Origin: Paenibacillus pinisoli
Lineage (GTDB): Bacteria; Bacillota; Bacilli; Paenibacillales; Paenibacillaceae
Reading direction: 5' to 3'
NCBI RefSeq assembly: GCF_003605435.1
Contig: NZ_QXQB01000006.1
Span: forward strand, 186,001 to 250,000
DNA: 64,000 nucleotides
Shown here: in pieces, positions 25,463-34,519 of the stretch
Layout of the letters: every line of letters begins with the position of its first letter
Position numbering within the stretch: position 1 is the stretch's first letter
The notes under the pieces: generated by a model
Told to the model about the DNA's origin: nothing
The model's database searches: none
What the model saw: the letters and a program-made list of their open reading frames with translations, nothing else
Position numbers and translations under genes: made by a program

Positions 25463-28114
25463 TTAGCTAACGTTTTTCGGTTGGACTAGCAAGGCCTCCA
25501 GCTCTGCGGCGGGCAGCGGCCGGCTGAACAGATAACCTTGCAGCTCATCGCATTTGAGCTCCTTGCAGAAGCGCGATTCGCCTTCCGTTTCGACGCCTTC
25601 CGCGACCACCTTCATATTCATGCTATGGACAAGCTCGATAATGGCGCGAACGATCGATGACTTCTTGTCATCGCTTGTAATGCCTTGGATAAAGGAGCGG
25701 TCAAGCTTCACATCGGAGATCGGCAGACGCTGAAGCTGGTTCAGCGACGAATAGCCCGTGCCGAAATCGTCGATCGAGATCTGTATGCCCAGGTTGCGCA
25801 AGTACAGGATGGTATCAATAACCTGATCGATATTGCGCATGAAGACGCCCTCGGTAATTTCCAGGCTGACATAATGCGGTTCGAGACCGGTTGCTTTCAA
25901 TTCGCTCAGAATCATTTCCTTCAGGTTGCCCTGATAGAAGTGTCGTGCCGATATGTTGACCGAGACGCTGATCTTCTTCAAGCCCGCATCTTGCCAGGCT
26001 TTATTCTGGCGGCAAGCTTCACGGAATACCCAGCGGTCAATCTCCAGGATGAAGCCGGATTCCTCCGCAAGCGGAATGAATTTGTCCGGCGGCACCAGGC
26101 CGAGCTCCGGATGCTTCCAGCGGATCAATGCCTCGATGCCGCACAGCTCGCCGGATGCCGCGCTAATCTTCGGCTGATAGTGAAGCGAGAATTGATTCTC
26201 CTGAAGCGCCTTGTACAAGCCGTTCTCCAATCGCATCTTCTCTGCGATGAGCGGCAGCAGGTTCGGCTTGAAGAAGCGGTAGCAGCCGTCTCCCTCTTCC
26301 TTGGCGTTGTACATGGCGATGTCCGCATTGCGGACGATCGTATCCATGTCCTCCCCGTCGCGGGGATAGGCGCTTATGCCGATGCTGACTGTGAGAAAAA
26401 GCGGCATTCCGTCGATGATGAACGGCTCGACAAAGCAATCCAGAACCGCTTCCGCATGGCGGGACAGGTCCTCTTCCTGTTGATAGCGAACCACAAAGAC
26501 GAACTCGTCTCCGCCGAGCCGGAACACGTCGCAGGACTTGCATGCTATCGCCTGGAACCGCTCCCCGGCCAGCTGCAGCAGCTTATCGCCGAAGGCATGG
26601 CCCAGCGTGTCGTTGATCTGCTTGAAACGGTTGATGTCCGCGAACAGCACGCCGACCTTCAGCCTGGAGCCGGCGCCGGAATTCATGGCGATCAGCTCTT
26701 GGAAGTGGCGGGTGAACTGATGGCGGTTGGGCAGTCCAGTCAGCATGTCATAGTAGGCCAGCTGATGAAGCCGCTCCTCCGATTGCTGCAGAAGCTGAGC
26801 CTGCATCTCCAGCCGTTCGTTGTTGCTTTGCGATTCCCGGAACAGATAGAGAAGGCTGCTCGACATATGCTTGATATTCATAATGAGCGAATGAATCTCG
26901 ACCGTGCTGCTCGCCGGCAGCTCCAGCGCGTTATTATGCTTCAGCTTCAGCGGCAAGTTCGTCGTTACGACCGCGAGCCTCTTCAAGCTGCGGGCGAACG
27001 AGCGGTTAATGAGCAGAGAGACAAAGGCTGCCACGAGCCCAAAGCCGATCAAATAGAAGATATGGGTGAAATATTTGCCGAACAGATATTTTTGGTAGTA
27101 TTCCAGCGGGAATGTAATGATGATTTGTCCCGTTCCGTTGCCGAGCTTGGACTGGAATAGGAATTGTTCATCTTGCCAGGTATAGGGCTTTAAACGGCTA
27201 AAGCTATTGTAGTTGGATGAAAAATAGAGATAATCGGTGATCGGCTGGAATGTCTTCTCGCCGAAAGGATCCAGATGCGTGCCGATTAGCCCGTGATGGT
27301 TCGATGCGACGACGCGATGCTGATCGTCTGTCAGGCTGAACGTATACGTGTCCGTCGTGTAGCGGTCAATCAGAAATTGCAGCGTGCGAATGGATACACG
27401 ATCGGAAGGAATCGTATACGGGACCTCCGATGCGCCCCATTCCTTGGTAATCGTCCTGGTAGCTTGCAGCGCGATATCCTCCACGTAATAACTGACTTCC
27501 TTAAAGGAATTGATGCTGTTGACCAGCATATTCAGCAAGAAGCTCACGAGTACGATGCCAAGCGACAAATGCAGCAGCAGCTGGTTGATGGACCGGGGCA
27601 GCTGCTTAATGCTGGACACGCCGCTCCAGCGGCTGAGAGGCAAGTATTGATGGGCAATTTCGGCGAATAGCGCATTAAACAAGCCATTAATTGCGATGAG
27701 GCAGGCAATAAGCTTAATATCGATTCCTGTTCCTGAATAATGTTGATTATAGAAGAAATATACGACCGGCGCGCCGATGAACAGCCAGAAGCAGAGGTCC
27801 GTCATGAACAGCCGGCCGCGATAGCGAAGCATCAATAAGCCGACAATGAGGGCCTCCAGCATACCGAGCGCCTGGAACATCGGATGCTCCATAGAAGCGC
27901 CTCCGGCAAGGAAAGCGGCACCTGCGGTCAGAAGGCCTCCCCAAATGCCGAACAGCCGGAGGGCGAGGAGAACAAATATGCTCGTAAGTGAAAACGTAAT
28001 GCCGTATATGAAATGGAACTGGCTCCATTCTCCCGCAACGGCCAGCAAGGCGCAGAGCGTAAGTGAGATGACAACCATCCATTTGCTGCGCGGTTGATGA
28101 GTTGAATTGCTCAA
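25463..28114 (-). CDS. membrane GGDEF-EAL cyclic-di-GMP enzyme
   Basis: 883 residues. Multiple N-terminal membrane helices (~residues 10-175), an extracytoplasmic region, another helix with a HAMP-like linker, then GGDEF (RLGGDEFVF, ~531) and EAL (GIEALIRWKH, ~663; DDFGTGYSSLNQ, ~790). Both catalytic motifs are intact. No RxxD inhibitory site is seen before GGDEF. It could make or degrade c-di-GMP; dual proteins with intact EAL most often degrade. TTG start at 28114 with GGAGG 6 bases upstream. Divergent from the MarR gene. Confidence 0.92.
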   Translation of the reverse strand: MSNSTHQPRSKWMVVISLTLCALLAVAGEWSQFHFIYGITFSLTSIFVLLALRLFGIWGGLLTAGAAFLAGGASMEHPMFQALGMLEALIVGLLMLRYRGRLFMTDLCFWLFIGAPVVYFFYNQHYSGTGIDIKLIACLIAINGLFNALFAEIAHQYLPLSRWSGVSSIKQLPRSINQLLLHLSLGIVLVSFLLNMLVNSINSFKEVSYYVEDIALQATRTITKEWGASEVPYTIPSDRVSIRTLQFLIDRYTTDTYTFSLTDDQHRVVASNHHGLIGTHLDPFGEKTFQPITDYLYFSSNYNSFSRLKPYTWQDEQFLFQSKLGNGTGQIIITFPLEYYQKYLFGKYFTHIFYLIGFGLVAAFVSLLINRSFARSLKRLAVVTTNLPLKLKHNNALELPASSTVEIHSLIMNIKHMSSSLLYLFRESQSNNERLEMQAQLLQQSEERLHQLAYYDMLTGLPNRHQFTRHFQELIAMNSGAGSRLKVGVLFADINRFKQINDTLGHAFGDKLLQLAGERFQAIACKSCDVFRLGGDEFVFVVRYQQEEDLSRHAEAVLDCFVEPFIIDGMPLFLTVSIGISAYPRDGEDMDTIVRNADIAMYNAKEEGDGCYRFFKPNLLPLIAEKMRLENGLYKALQENQFSLHYQPKISAASGELCGIEALIRWKHPELGLVPPDKFIPLAEESGFILEIDRWVFREACRQNKAWQDAGLKKISVSVNISARHFYQGNLKEMILSELKATGLEPHYVSLEITEGVFMRNIDQVIDTILYLRNLGIQISIDDFGTGYSSLNQLQRLPISDVKLDRSFIQGITSDDKKSSIVRAIIELVHSMNMKVVAEGVETEGESRFCKELKCDELQGYLFSRPLPAAELEALLVQPKNVS

Positions 28115-28248
28115 GTGCGTCCTCCAGTTGCTGTAAGAAGCGATGTGATGAACGATAGATACGGTGTCTAATGCCGCGTTATTTCCCTAATATTCGACAA
28201 AATTTTCTTAAATCCTCCTTTCAAAAAGAAGGACAAAATGATGTGAAT

Positions 28249-28301
28249 TTGCATGCTTATCCCCATCGTGATATAGTTCTACTATCGAATAGTTCAACAA
28301 T
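28249..28301 (+). promoter_or_regulatory. promoter with overlapping repeat operator for the MarR-MMPL operon
   Basis: TTGCAT (28249-28254), 17-bp spacer, TATAGT (28272-28277). Two direct copies of ATAGTTC-N-AC-N-AT at 28273 and 28289, 16 bp apart, overlap the -10 and the start site; they are a good candidate for MarR autorepression. Confidence 0.6.
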
Positions 28302-28330
28302 AGAATTAATGAGAGGGAGGAGGGAGAGCA

Positions 28331-28780
28331 ATGGAAAAGGACCTCTGCCTTTTGAAATCATTGATCCACCGCTACGAGGTTGCAAACTTTGTCGTAGAGA
28401 GAGGTCTTCATGTCAAAGTAAAGGATTTAATGCCGGAGGAATTGACCGTCGACCAGTTCAAGACGCTGCGATTCCTTAGACATAATGTCAACAGCACGGC
28501 ATCGGAGCTGGCTCAGTTCTTCTGCGTGGGCAAAAGCTCGATCACCGCGATTATTACCCGATTGTCGGATAAAGGGCTGCTTGATCGCGTGCCGGATGAT
28601 GGCGACCGCAGAGTCATTCATTTGAAGCTGACGGAGGAGGGAGAGCGCATCAGCAGCTTGCTGGAGGAGCGTGTGCAGAATGTGCTGGCGGATCTTATTG
28701 AGCACTTCGACGAGAAGGAGGCTATCGCCTTCATTGAGACCTTCGAAAAGCTGGCTAAGGTCGTAAAGGCTGCCCTGTAG
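28331..28780 (+). CDS. MarR family transcriptional regulator
   Basis: 149-residue winged-helix dimer. Recognition region TASELAQFFCVGKSSITAIITRLSDKGLLDRVPDDGDRRVIHLKLTE contains the family wing motif DxRxxxxxLT-like DDGDRRVIHLKLT. A GGGAGGAGGGAG site precedes ATG. The following exporter gene starts about 40 bp downstream, so it most likely represses its own operon and responds to a drug or phenolic ligand of the pump. One Cys (FFCVGK) lies near the recognition helix; whether it senses oxidation is unknown. Confidence 0.93.
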   Translation: MEKDLCLLKSLIHRYEVANFVVERGLHVKVKDLMPEELTVDQFKTLRFLRHNVNSTASELAQFFCVGKSSITAIITRLSDKGLLDRVPDDGDRRVIHLKLTEEGERISSLLEERVQNVLADLIEHFDEKEAIAFIETFEKLAKVVKAAL

Positions 28781-28821
28781 TGCCTAAAGAGATCTACTTG
28801 GAGAAGAGAGGAAGATCGTTG

Positions 28822-31800
28822 ATGAGGGTTGTGTTGAAGTTGAAATGGCTGGTCCTTGCCCTGTGGGTGCTTGGAGCAGTGGGCCTTATGCTGAGCGCGC
28901 CAGCTATGGAAGAACTGGTCCGCACGAAAGGCCAGATCACCGTGCCGGAAGGATACTCATCTTCGGTAGCCGGACAATTGGAGAAGGCCATCGGGGGAAC
29001 CGGGGCCGAAGAAGGCGGCGAGCCGGGGATGTCTACGGTGCTTGTCTTCCACCGGGAGGGCGGAATGAGCGACGCAGACCTGAAGGAAGTCGAAGGGGCG
29101 CTGGCGAAGCTGGATGCCGAAGGCGAGAAGCTCGGCGTCAGCTCCGTGATGACGCACTTCGATATTCCGGAGCTGAAGGAGCAGATGGTGGCGGAAGATG
29201 GCAGCACCATTCTGTCGCTCCTGACCGTCGAAGCGGGCGGCCGGGAGATGAAGGAAGTGCAGGATAGCCTGTACGAGGCGCTCGAAGGCGTATCGGTCGA
29301 TCATTATTACACCGGCAACTGGATTATTAATGAGGATGTTATTCAGAGCTCGCAAGAGGGCCTGAAGAAGACGGAGTTTATTACAGTCGGATTTATTCTT
29401 GTCATTCTATTCCTGGTATTCCGTTCTGCGGCGGCGCCGCTTGTGCCGCTGCTGGCAGTCGGCTTCACTTATCTGGTATCACAGTCGATTGTAGCGTTCC
29501 TGGTCAAGTATGCGGACTTCCCGCTGTCGAACTTTACGCAAATTTTCCTTGTGGCCGTCTTGTTCGGTATCGGAACGGATTATTGCATTCTGCTCATCAG
29601 CCGTTATAAGGAAGAGCTGGCGCATCGGAGCGACCGTACGGAAGCTATTGTGCATACTTACCGCACAGCAGGCAGAACAGTATTGTTCTCCGGTCTTGCA
29701 GTGCTGGTCGGCTTTGCTTCCATTGGCTTGTCGACGTTCGTGCTGTATCGCTCGGCGGTAGCGGTAGCAGTGGGCATTCTGATCCTGCTGCTGGCACTAT
29801 TCACGCTGGTGCCGGTCTTCCTCGCGCTGCTCGGCAACGCGCTGTTCTGGCCGTCGAAGGGCAAGCTGGAGCATAAGCCAAGCAAGCTGTGGGATGTGGT
29901 AGGCCGATTCTCCCTGAAACGTCCGGCATGGGCGCTGCTGATCCTGGCAGTCATCATTGTCCCGTTCCTGACGGCATATAAGGGGACGATATCCTTCAAC
30001 TCACTGGATGAGATCGGCGAGAGATACGATTCGGTCAAAGGCTTTAATATTATCGCCGAGGGCTTCGGACCGGGCGAGTCGCTGCCGACTGGCGTCATCG
30101 TGAAGTCGGACGCTCCGCTCGACACGCCGGAAGGCCTGGCGGCTCTGGAGCAGGCAAGCCGCGAGCTGTCGAAGGTCGAGGGCGTCAAGACCGTCCGAAG
30201 CGCTACACGTCCGACAGGCGCTGTGCTGGACGATTTCCTCGTAGCGGACCAAGTGCAGACGCTGGATGAGGGGCTTGGCAAGAGCGGCGAGGGGCTTGGC
30301 GAGATCAGCACCGGGCTTGCCGACGCGAGCACCGCACTGAACGAGAATGCGCCTAAGCTGGCGGAGGCGACAGACGGCGCCGCGAAGCTGGTCAGCGGCA
30401 CGAACGAGCTGAAGTCCGGCGTAGAGGCGCTGTCATCCGGCCTGAAGGCGATTCAGAAAGGGCTTGATGACGGCACGGTTGGAGCGCAGGAGCTGCTGAG
30501 CGGCCTTACTGAGGCGCAGGAAAGCGCCGAGAAGCTTGCCGCGGGGGGCGCAGAGCTCTTGAAGGGCTACAATGAATTGGGCGGCGGCCTCGCGCAGCTC
30601 AGCGGCGGATACGAAGCGATTGCGGCTGAGCAAGGAAAGCTGGCTGAAGGTCTCGCAGGCGTAACTGCAGGACTCGATAGCCTGCAGGAGAAGCATCCCG
30701 AGCTGAAGCAGGATGAAGCTTTCCAGCAGGCGCTGGGCGCATTGTCCGGCATGCAGCAGGGCGCAGCAGCGCTGGGCGCACAGCTGGCAGAGCTGAATAA
30801 GAGCCTGGCTGGAGTATCTGCCGGCGTAGCACAGGCCAACAAGGGCTTTGCCGAGGCGTCTGCCGGCCAGTCGGCGCTTGCGGAAGGTTTGTCGCAACTC
30901 GCGAAAGGCCTTGGCGAGCTGAAGAATGGCATTAGCCAAGCGGCCGCTGGCCAAGGGCAGATCGTCCAGCAGCTGCCGGGCGTGACGCAAGGTCTTGGCG
31001 ATCTTGCCAAAGGGCAGGAGGAGCTGAAGTCCGGCTTCGCATCGCTGGGCGATCAGCTCGGCGAGCTGACTAGCGGACTGGATCAGAGCGTCGACGGCTT
31101 GACGCAAGTGACGGACGGCCTGTCATCCGCCGGCGGCTACCTGCAAGGCTTGGCGAGCGCGCCGGATAAGACGATAACCGGCTGGCATATTCCGCAGGAA
31201 GCGATCGAGGATGAGCAGTTCCAGGCGTCGCTGGATGTCTACATGTCGCCAGACCGCAAGACGGCGAAGCTGGACGTCATCTTCGAAAGCAATCCGTACG
31301 CGCAAGATACGATGGCGGAGATCGAAGCCCTGAATGCTGCGGTCAAACGGGCCTTCCAAGGCACGCCGCTATCGGGAGCGGAGGTTGCGATTGGCGGCGT
31401 TACGAGTATGAACCATGACCTCAGCACCATCTCGAACAGCGACTATTCCAGAACAGTCATGCTGATGCTTATCGGCATCTCCCTGATCTTGATCGTACTG
31501 TTCCGCTCCATTATTATTCCGATTTATATCGTTGCTTCCTTGCTGGTCACGTTCTATACGTCGCTGGCGATGACAGAGGTCATCTTCGTCCGTATGCTTG
31601 GATTGTCCGGCATCAGCTGGGCGGTGCCTTTCTTCGGCTTCGTCATGCTGATCGCGCTCGGCGTCGATTACAGCATCTTCTTGATGGACCGCTTCAAGGA
31701 GTACAAGAATTTGGATCCGAAGCAGGCCATCCTGGAAGCGATGAAGAACATGGGCGCGGTTATTATGTCCGCGGCTGTCATTCTGGGCGGTACGTTCGCG

Positions 31801-32019
31801 GCAATGCTGCCTTCCGGCGTCATGTCGCTGCTGCAAATCGCGACAGTCGTCCTATGCGGATTGTTCCTGTACGCGCTCGTCATCCTGCCGCTCTTCATTC
31901 CGGTTATGGTGCGCACCTTTGGCGAAGCCAACTGGTGGCCGTTCATGGCCAAGAGCGACCAGCGGGGCAGGGCGTTGAATCAATACGCAACGATTAGCTC
32001 TAATAGGGAAGAACATTAA
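28822..32019 (+). CDS. MMPL/RND family exporter
   Basis: About 1065-residue membrane exporter of the MMPL (YdfJ-like) family: two six-helix halves (first ~residues 5-365; second from ~880), each with a large external domain. The second external region has a ~300-residue Gly/Ala/Leu/Gln-rich stretch of repeated heptad-like units (LxxGLxxLxxG), as often seen in Firmicute MMPL/YhgE proteins. GTDYCILLISRYKEEL and ALGVDYSIFLMDRFKEY are the paired proton-relay helices. ATG 28822 after AGAGGAAG is preferred to GTG 28780. Co-transcribed with its MarR regulator; exports lipids or drugs by family analogy. Confidence 0.9.
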   Translation: MRVVLKLKWLVLALWVLGAVGLMLSAPAMEELVRTKGQITVPEGYSSSVAGQLEKAIGGTGAEEGGEPGMSTVLVFHREGGMSDADLKEVEGALAKLDAEGEKLGVSSVMTHFDIPELKEQMVAEDGSTILSLLTVEAGGREMKEVQDSLYEALEGVSVDHYYTGNWIINEDVIQSSQEGLKKTEFITVGFILVILFLVFRSAAAPLVPLLAVGFTYLVSQSIVAFLVKYADFPLSNFTQIFLVAVLFGIGTDYCILLISRYKEELAHRSDRTEAIVHTYRTAGRTVLFSGLAVLVGFASIGLSTFVLYRSAVAVAVGILILLLALFTLVPVFLALLGNALFWPSKGKLEHKPSKLWDVVGRFSLKRPAWALLILAVIIVPFLTAYKGTISFNSLDEIGERYDSVKGFNIIAEGFGPGESLPTGVIVKSDAPLDTPEGLAALEQASRELSKVEGVKTVRSATRPTGAVLDDFLVADQVQTLDEGLGKSGEGLGEISTGLADASTALNENAPKLAEATDGAAKLVSGTNELKSGVEALSSGLKAIQKGLDDGTVGAQELLSGLTEAQESAEKLAAGGAELLKGYNELGGGLAQLSGGYEAIAAEQGKLAEGLAGVTAGLDSLQEKHPELKQDEAFQQALGALSGMQQGAAALGAQLAELNKSLAGVSAGVAQANKGFAEASAGQSALAEGLSQLAKGLGELKNGISQAAAGQGQIVQQLPGVTQGLGDLAKGQEELKSGFASLGDQLGELTSGLDQSVDGLTQVTDGLSSAGGYLQGLASAPDKTITGWHIPQEAIEDEQFQASLDVYMSPDRKTAKLDVIFESNPYAQDTMAEIEALNAAVKRAFQGTPLSGAEVAIGGVTSMNHDLSTISNSDYSRTVMLMLIGISLILIVLFRSIIIPIYIVASLLVTFYTSLAMTEVIFVRMLGLSGISWAVPFFGFVMLIALGVDYSIFLMDRFKEYKNLDPKQAILEAMKNMGAVIMSAAVILGGTFAAMLPSGVMSLLQIATVVLCGLFLYALVILPLFIPVMVRTFGEANWWPFMAKSDQRGRALNQYATISSNREEH

Positions 32020-32024
32020 TGTGA

Positions 32025-32066
32025 AAACCCGAGCCTCGGATTGCTGAGGTTCGGGTTTCTTTTTTA
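32025..32066 (+). terminator. intrinsic terminator after the MMPL gene
   Basis: AAACCCGA-CCTC (32025-32037) pairs with GAGG-TCGGGTTT (32046-32058), then CTTTTTT. Confidence 0.88.
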
Positions 32067-32164
32067 GACATTCCCCTTCGCAGGTAGTAAGATGGACGTA
32101 TTGCGTTGCCCAAAGAGGGCAATCTTGAACAAGGACAGCATGAATGAGTGGAGGGAGGCTGCTT

Positions 32165-33229
32165 ATGAAGCGGCTTTTGGTAATTTTCACGGGAGGCACC
32201 ATTGGAAGCAAAGCGGAGGGACTGGCGATTAACGTTAGCGACAGCGGCTCTTATACGCTGCTGGAGGAATATCGCAAGCAGCCCTTCTATCGCAGCGATG
32301 TACAGCTGGATACGATTCAGCCGCTGAACCTGCTCAGCGAGAATTTGACGCCGCAAGACTGGTCTTCTCTGGCATCGGCTATACGCGAGGTGGACTTACG
32401 TCTTTACGAAGGACTGATCGTCACGCATGGCTCCGATACATTAGCCTATACGGCTGCTATGATGAGTTATTTGTTCGCGGATATCAAGGTTCCGCTTGTG
32501 CTGACGGCAAGCAACTATCCCATCGCGGATGAGCGCAGCAACGGCTTGCGCAACTTGTCCAGCTCCATTGATTTTATTGTGAACGCGGCGCTGCCCGGCA
32601 TATTCGTCGTCTATGAAAACAACAAAGGAGAGCCGCTGGTATACCTGGGCACAAGGATTTTCCAGAACGAATCCTTCACGGATCAATTCCTTAGCCCCTA
32701 TGAGCTTGTCTACGGCAAGATGGCCAGCGACAGAACCTTCCAGCTGGTGGAGGACCGGCGCAATCCCGATCCGGCCAGCCTGACCCCGAGCGCCAGCACA
32801 TTGGCGTGGGAGCCATCGACGCTTAAGCTGGAGGATGGCGTGTTATACATAAAGCCGTATCCAGGCTTGAACTACGATCTATATGACTTCAGCAAGAAGA
32901 AGCCGCGGGTTATCCTGCATGACCTTCATCATTCCGGCACAGCGAATGCGTTGGAATCAGGACCCTACTCGCTGACTGCTTTTATCGAGAAAATCAGGAA
33001 GCTTGGCATCGATTGCTACCTATGTCCTATCAAAAACGCTTCCGATGCGTTATACGATTCCTCACATCGCCTGATTGACGCCGGAGCACGGTTCATTGAA
33101 AATATATCCATAGAAGCCGCGCTGACCAAGCTGATGCTGGCGTACGGCATGATCGCAGAGGACGCTGCGCGCGATGAGTTCATCCGAAGCGAGTCGATCT
33201 ACTATGAGAAGCTTGAGGTGCTGTCATGA
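32165..33229 (+). CDS. L-asparaginase, type I-like
   Basis: 354 residues; hydrolyses asparagine to aspartate and ammonia in the cytoplasm (no signal peptide). Both nucleophile-loop motifs are visible: FTGGTIGS at residues ~6-13 and THGSDTLAYTA at ~90. ATG 32165 follows GGAGGGAGG; ATG 32144 would put that site inside the gene. The start of the VOC gene overlaps the stop (ATGA), giving a two-gene unit. The C-terminal third is more divergent than in AnsA, so a related amidase activity cannot be excluded. Confidence 0.88.
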   Translation: MKRLLVIFTGGTIGSKAEGLAINVSDSGSYTLLEEYRKQPFYRSDVQLDTIQPLNLLSENLTPQDWSSLASAIREVDLRLYEGLIVTHGSDTLAYTAAMMSYLFADIKVPLVLTASNYPIADERSNGLRNLSSSIDFIVNAALPGIFVVYENNKGEPLVYLGTRIFQNESFTDQFLSPYELVYGKMASDRTFQLVEDRRNPDPASLTPSASTLAWEPSTLKLEDGVLYIKPYPGLNYDLYDFSKKKPRVILHDLHHSGTANALESGPYSLTAFIEKIRKLGIDCYLCPIKNASDALYDSSHRLIDAGARFIENISIEAALTKLMLAYGMIAEDAARDEFIRSESIYYEKLEVLS

Positions 33230-33915
33230 TTATGGACTCGGTAAAGCTGTATACGGCTATGCTTCCCGAGAAGCTGCTGCCATTTTATCGTGAGGTGCTG
33301 GGCTTGCCGGTTATAGAGTCTGCGGAGGACCGTTTTACGGTTCAGGCCGGTTATTCCAGCCTGACCTTTGTGTATCAAGACAGCGAGGAAGAGGCCCCTT
33401 ATTACCACTTTGCAATCAATATTCCGGAGAACAAGCTGGATGAGGCAAAGCGCTGGATAGAGTCCAAAGTAGAGCTGGGTACCGAGAACGGGACGGATAT
33501 TTCTTATAGCGAGCTATGGGACTCCCATTCGGTGTACTTCTTTGATCCGGCGGGCAATATCTTGGAGCTGATCGCGCGGCATACGATGGACAATGCGGTG
33601 GACCGTCCGTTTGACCCGAAGCGGGATTTGCTCGGAATCAGCGAGATGGGACTGCCTACGAAGGATGTTCCGCGTGCTGTAGATGAGCTGGAGGCGCTTG
33701 GCATCCCTACCTACAAAAGGCGGGATCCTGTCTTTAATCCAGTCGGCAACGAGGAAGGCATCTTCATTGTCGTGAGTCCGGGGCGCAGGTGGCACTTCAC
33801 GGATCTGACGGCTGATTGCTTCCCATTCCAGGCGAATGTGAAGGGGATCGGTCTGCTGTCGCTGGAGGAAGGCGAGTCGGGACTTATCATTCGCAAAGAA
33901 TCGGCAACGAAGTAA
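33226..33915 (+). CDS. VOC (glyoxalase/dioxygenase) superfamily protein
   Basis: 229 residues with a vicinal oxygen chelate fold: LYTAMLPEKLLPFYREVLGLPV in the first half, HFAINIP and YFFDPAGNILELIAR (metal Glu) in the middle. The second half (LGISEMGLPTKDVPRAVDELEALGIPTYKR) looks like a second, partial module. Its start overlaps the asparaginase stop by 4 bases. Substrate unknown. The next gene, a peroxiredoxin, begins 28 bp later on the same strand, so all three may be one operon. Confidence 0.85.
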   Translation: MIMDSVKLYTAMLPEKLLPFYREVLGLPVIESAEDRFTVQAGYSSLTFVYQDSEEEAPYYHFAINIPENKLDEAKRWIESKVELGTENGTDISYSELWDSHSVYFFDPAGNILELIARHTMDNAVDRPFDPKRDLLGISEMGLPTKDVPRAVDELEALGIPTYKRRDPVFNPVGNEEGIFIVVSPGRRWHFTDLTADCFPFQANVKGIGLLSLEEGESGLIIRKESATK

Positions 33916-33942
33916 ATAACGATTAAGAGGAGGAGAAGAATA

Positions 33943-34413
33943 ATGAGCATTGGGACAGTTAAGGTAGGCGAGAAAGTGCCGGATTTCACCCTGCACGCCT
34001 CGAATGGCAAGGATGTGTCGCTCAGCGATTACAAGGGGAAGAAGCTGGTCATCTACTTCTATCCGAAGGATATGACACCGGGATGTACGGCGGAGTCCTG
34101 CGACTTCCGTGATTTCAATGGCGAATTTGCGGCGAATAATGCGGAAGTGGTCGGCATAAGTCCAGACGACCTGGCATCTCACGAGCAGTTCGTTAGTGAG
34201 TACAAGCTGCCGTTCCTACTTCTGTCGGATACGGAGCAGAAGGTGTCGGAGCTGTTCGGCGTATGGAAGGAGCTAAGCTGGGGCGGCAAAACGTTCCTTG
34301 GCGTGGAACGCTCGACCTTCGTCATTGACGAAGAGGGCACCCTGGTGCGCGAATGGCGCAGCGTCAGCGTAGACGGCCATGCGGCTGAGGTGCTAGAAGC
34401 AGTCAAGGCTTGA
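33943..34413 (+). CDS. bcp: thioredoxin-dependent peroxiredoxin (Bcp)
   Basis: 156-residue PrxQ/Bcp peroxiredoxin reducing H2O2 and organic peroxides. Active site YPKDMTPGCTAESCDFRD: peroxidatic Cys in PGCT and a resolving Cys five residues later, as in atypical 2-Cys Bcp. Standard length. GAGGAGGAG ribosome site precedes the ATG. Confidence 0.95.
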   Translation: MSIGTVKVGEKVPDFTLHASNGKDVSLSDYKGKKLVIYFYPKDMTPGCTAESCDFRDFNGEFAANNAEVVGISPDDLASHEQFVSEYKLPFLLLSDTEQKVSELFGVWKELSWGGKTFLGVERSTFVIDEEGTLVREWRSVSVDGHAAEVLEAVKA

Positions 34414-34473
34414 GTCCGAAGCGGACTTAATCGGGCTTCAGAGCAACCAGTTTCAATACGGAGTAATCAAAAA

Positions 34474-34514
34474 AGGTCCTCCTCTCAAGCTTAGTGCAGC
34501 TTGAGGGGAGGACC
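34474..34514 (-). terminator. intrinsic terminator of the LtaS-like gene
   Basis: A 17-bp stem with one G-T wobble, AGGTCCTCCTCTCAAGC (34474-34490) with GCTTGAGGGGAGGACCT (34498-34514). The minus strand continues into six T, so it mainly serves the LtaS-like gene, but may also stop bcp transcription. Confidence 0.88.
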
Positions 34515-34519
34515 TATAC

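Noticed and set aside
25685..27160. A 491-codon open frame antisense to the GGDEF-EAL gene
   Set aside because: Shadow of the conserved GGDEF and EAL domains; no start signals and no recognisable motif.
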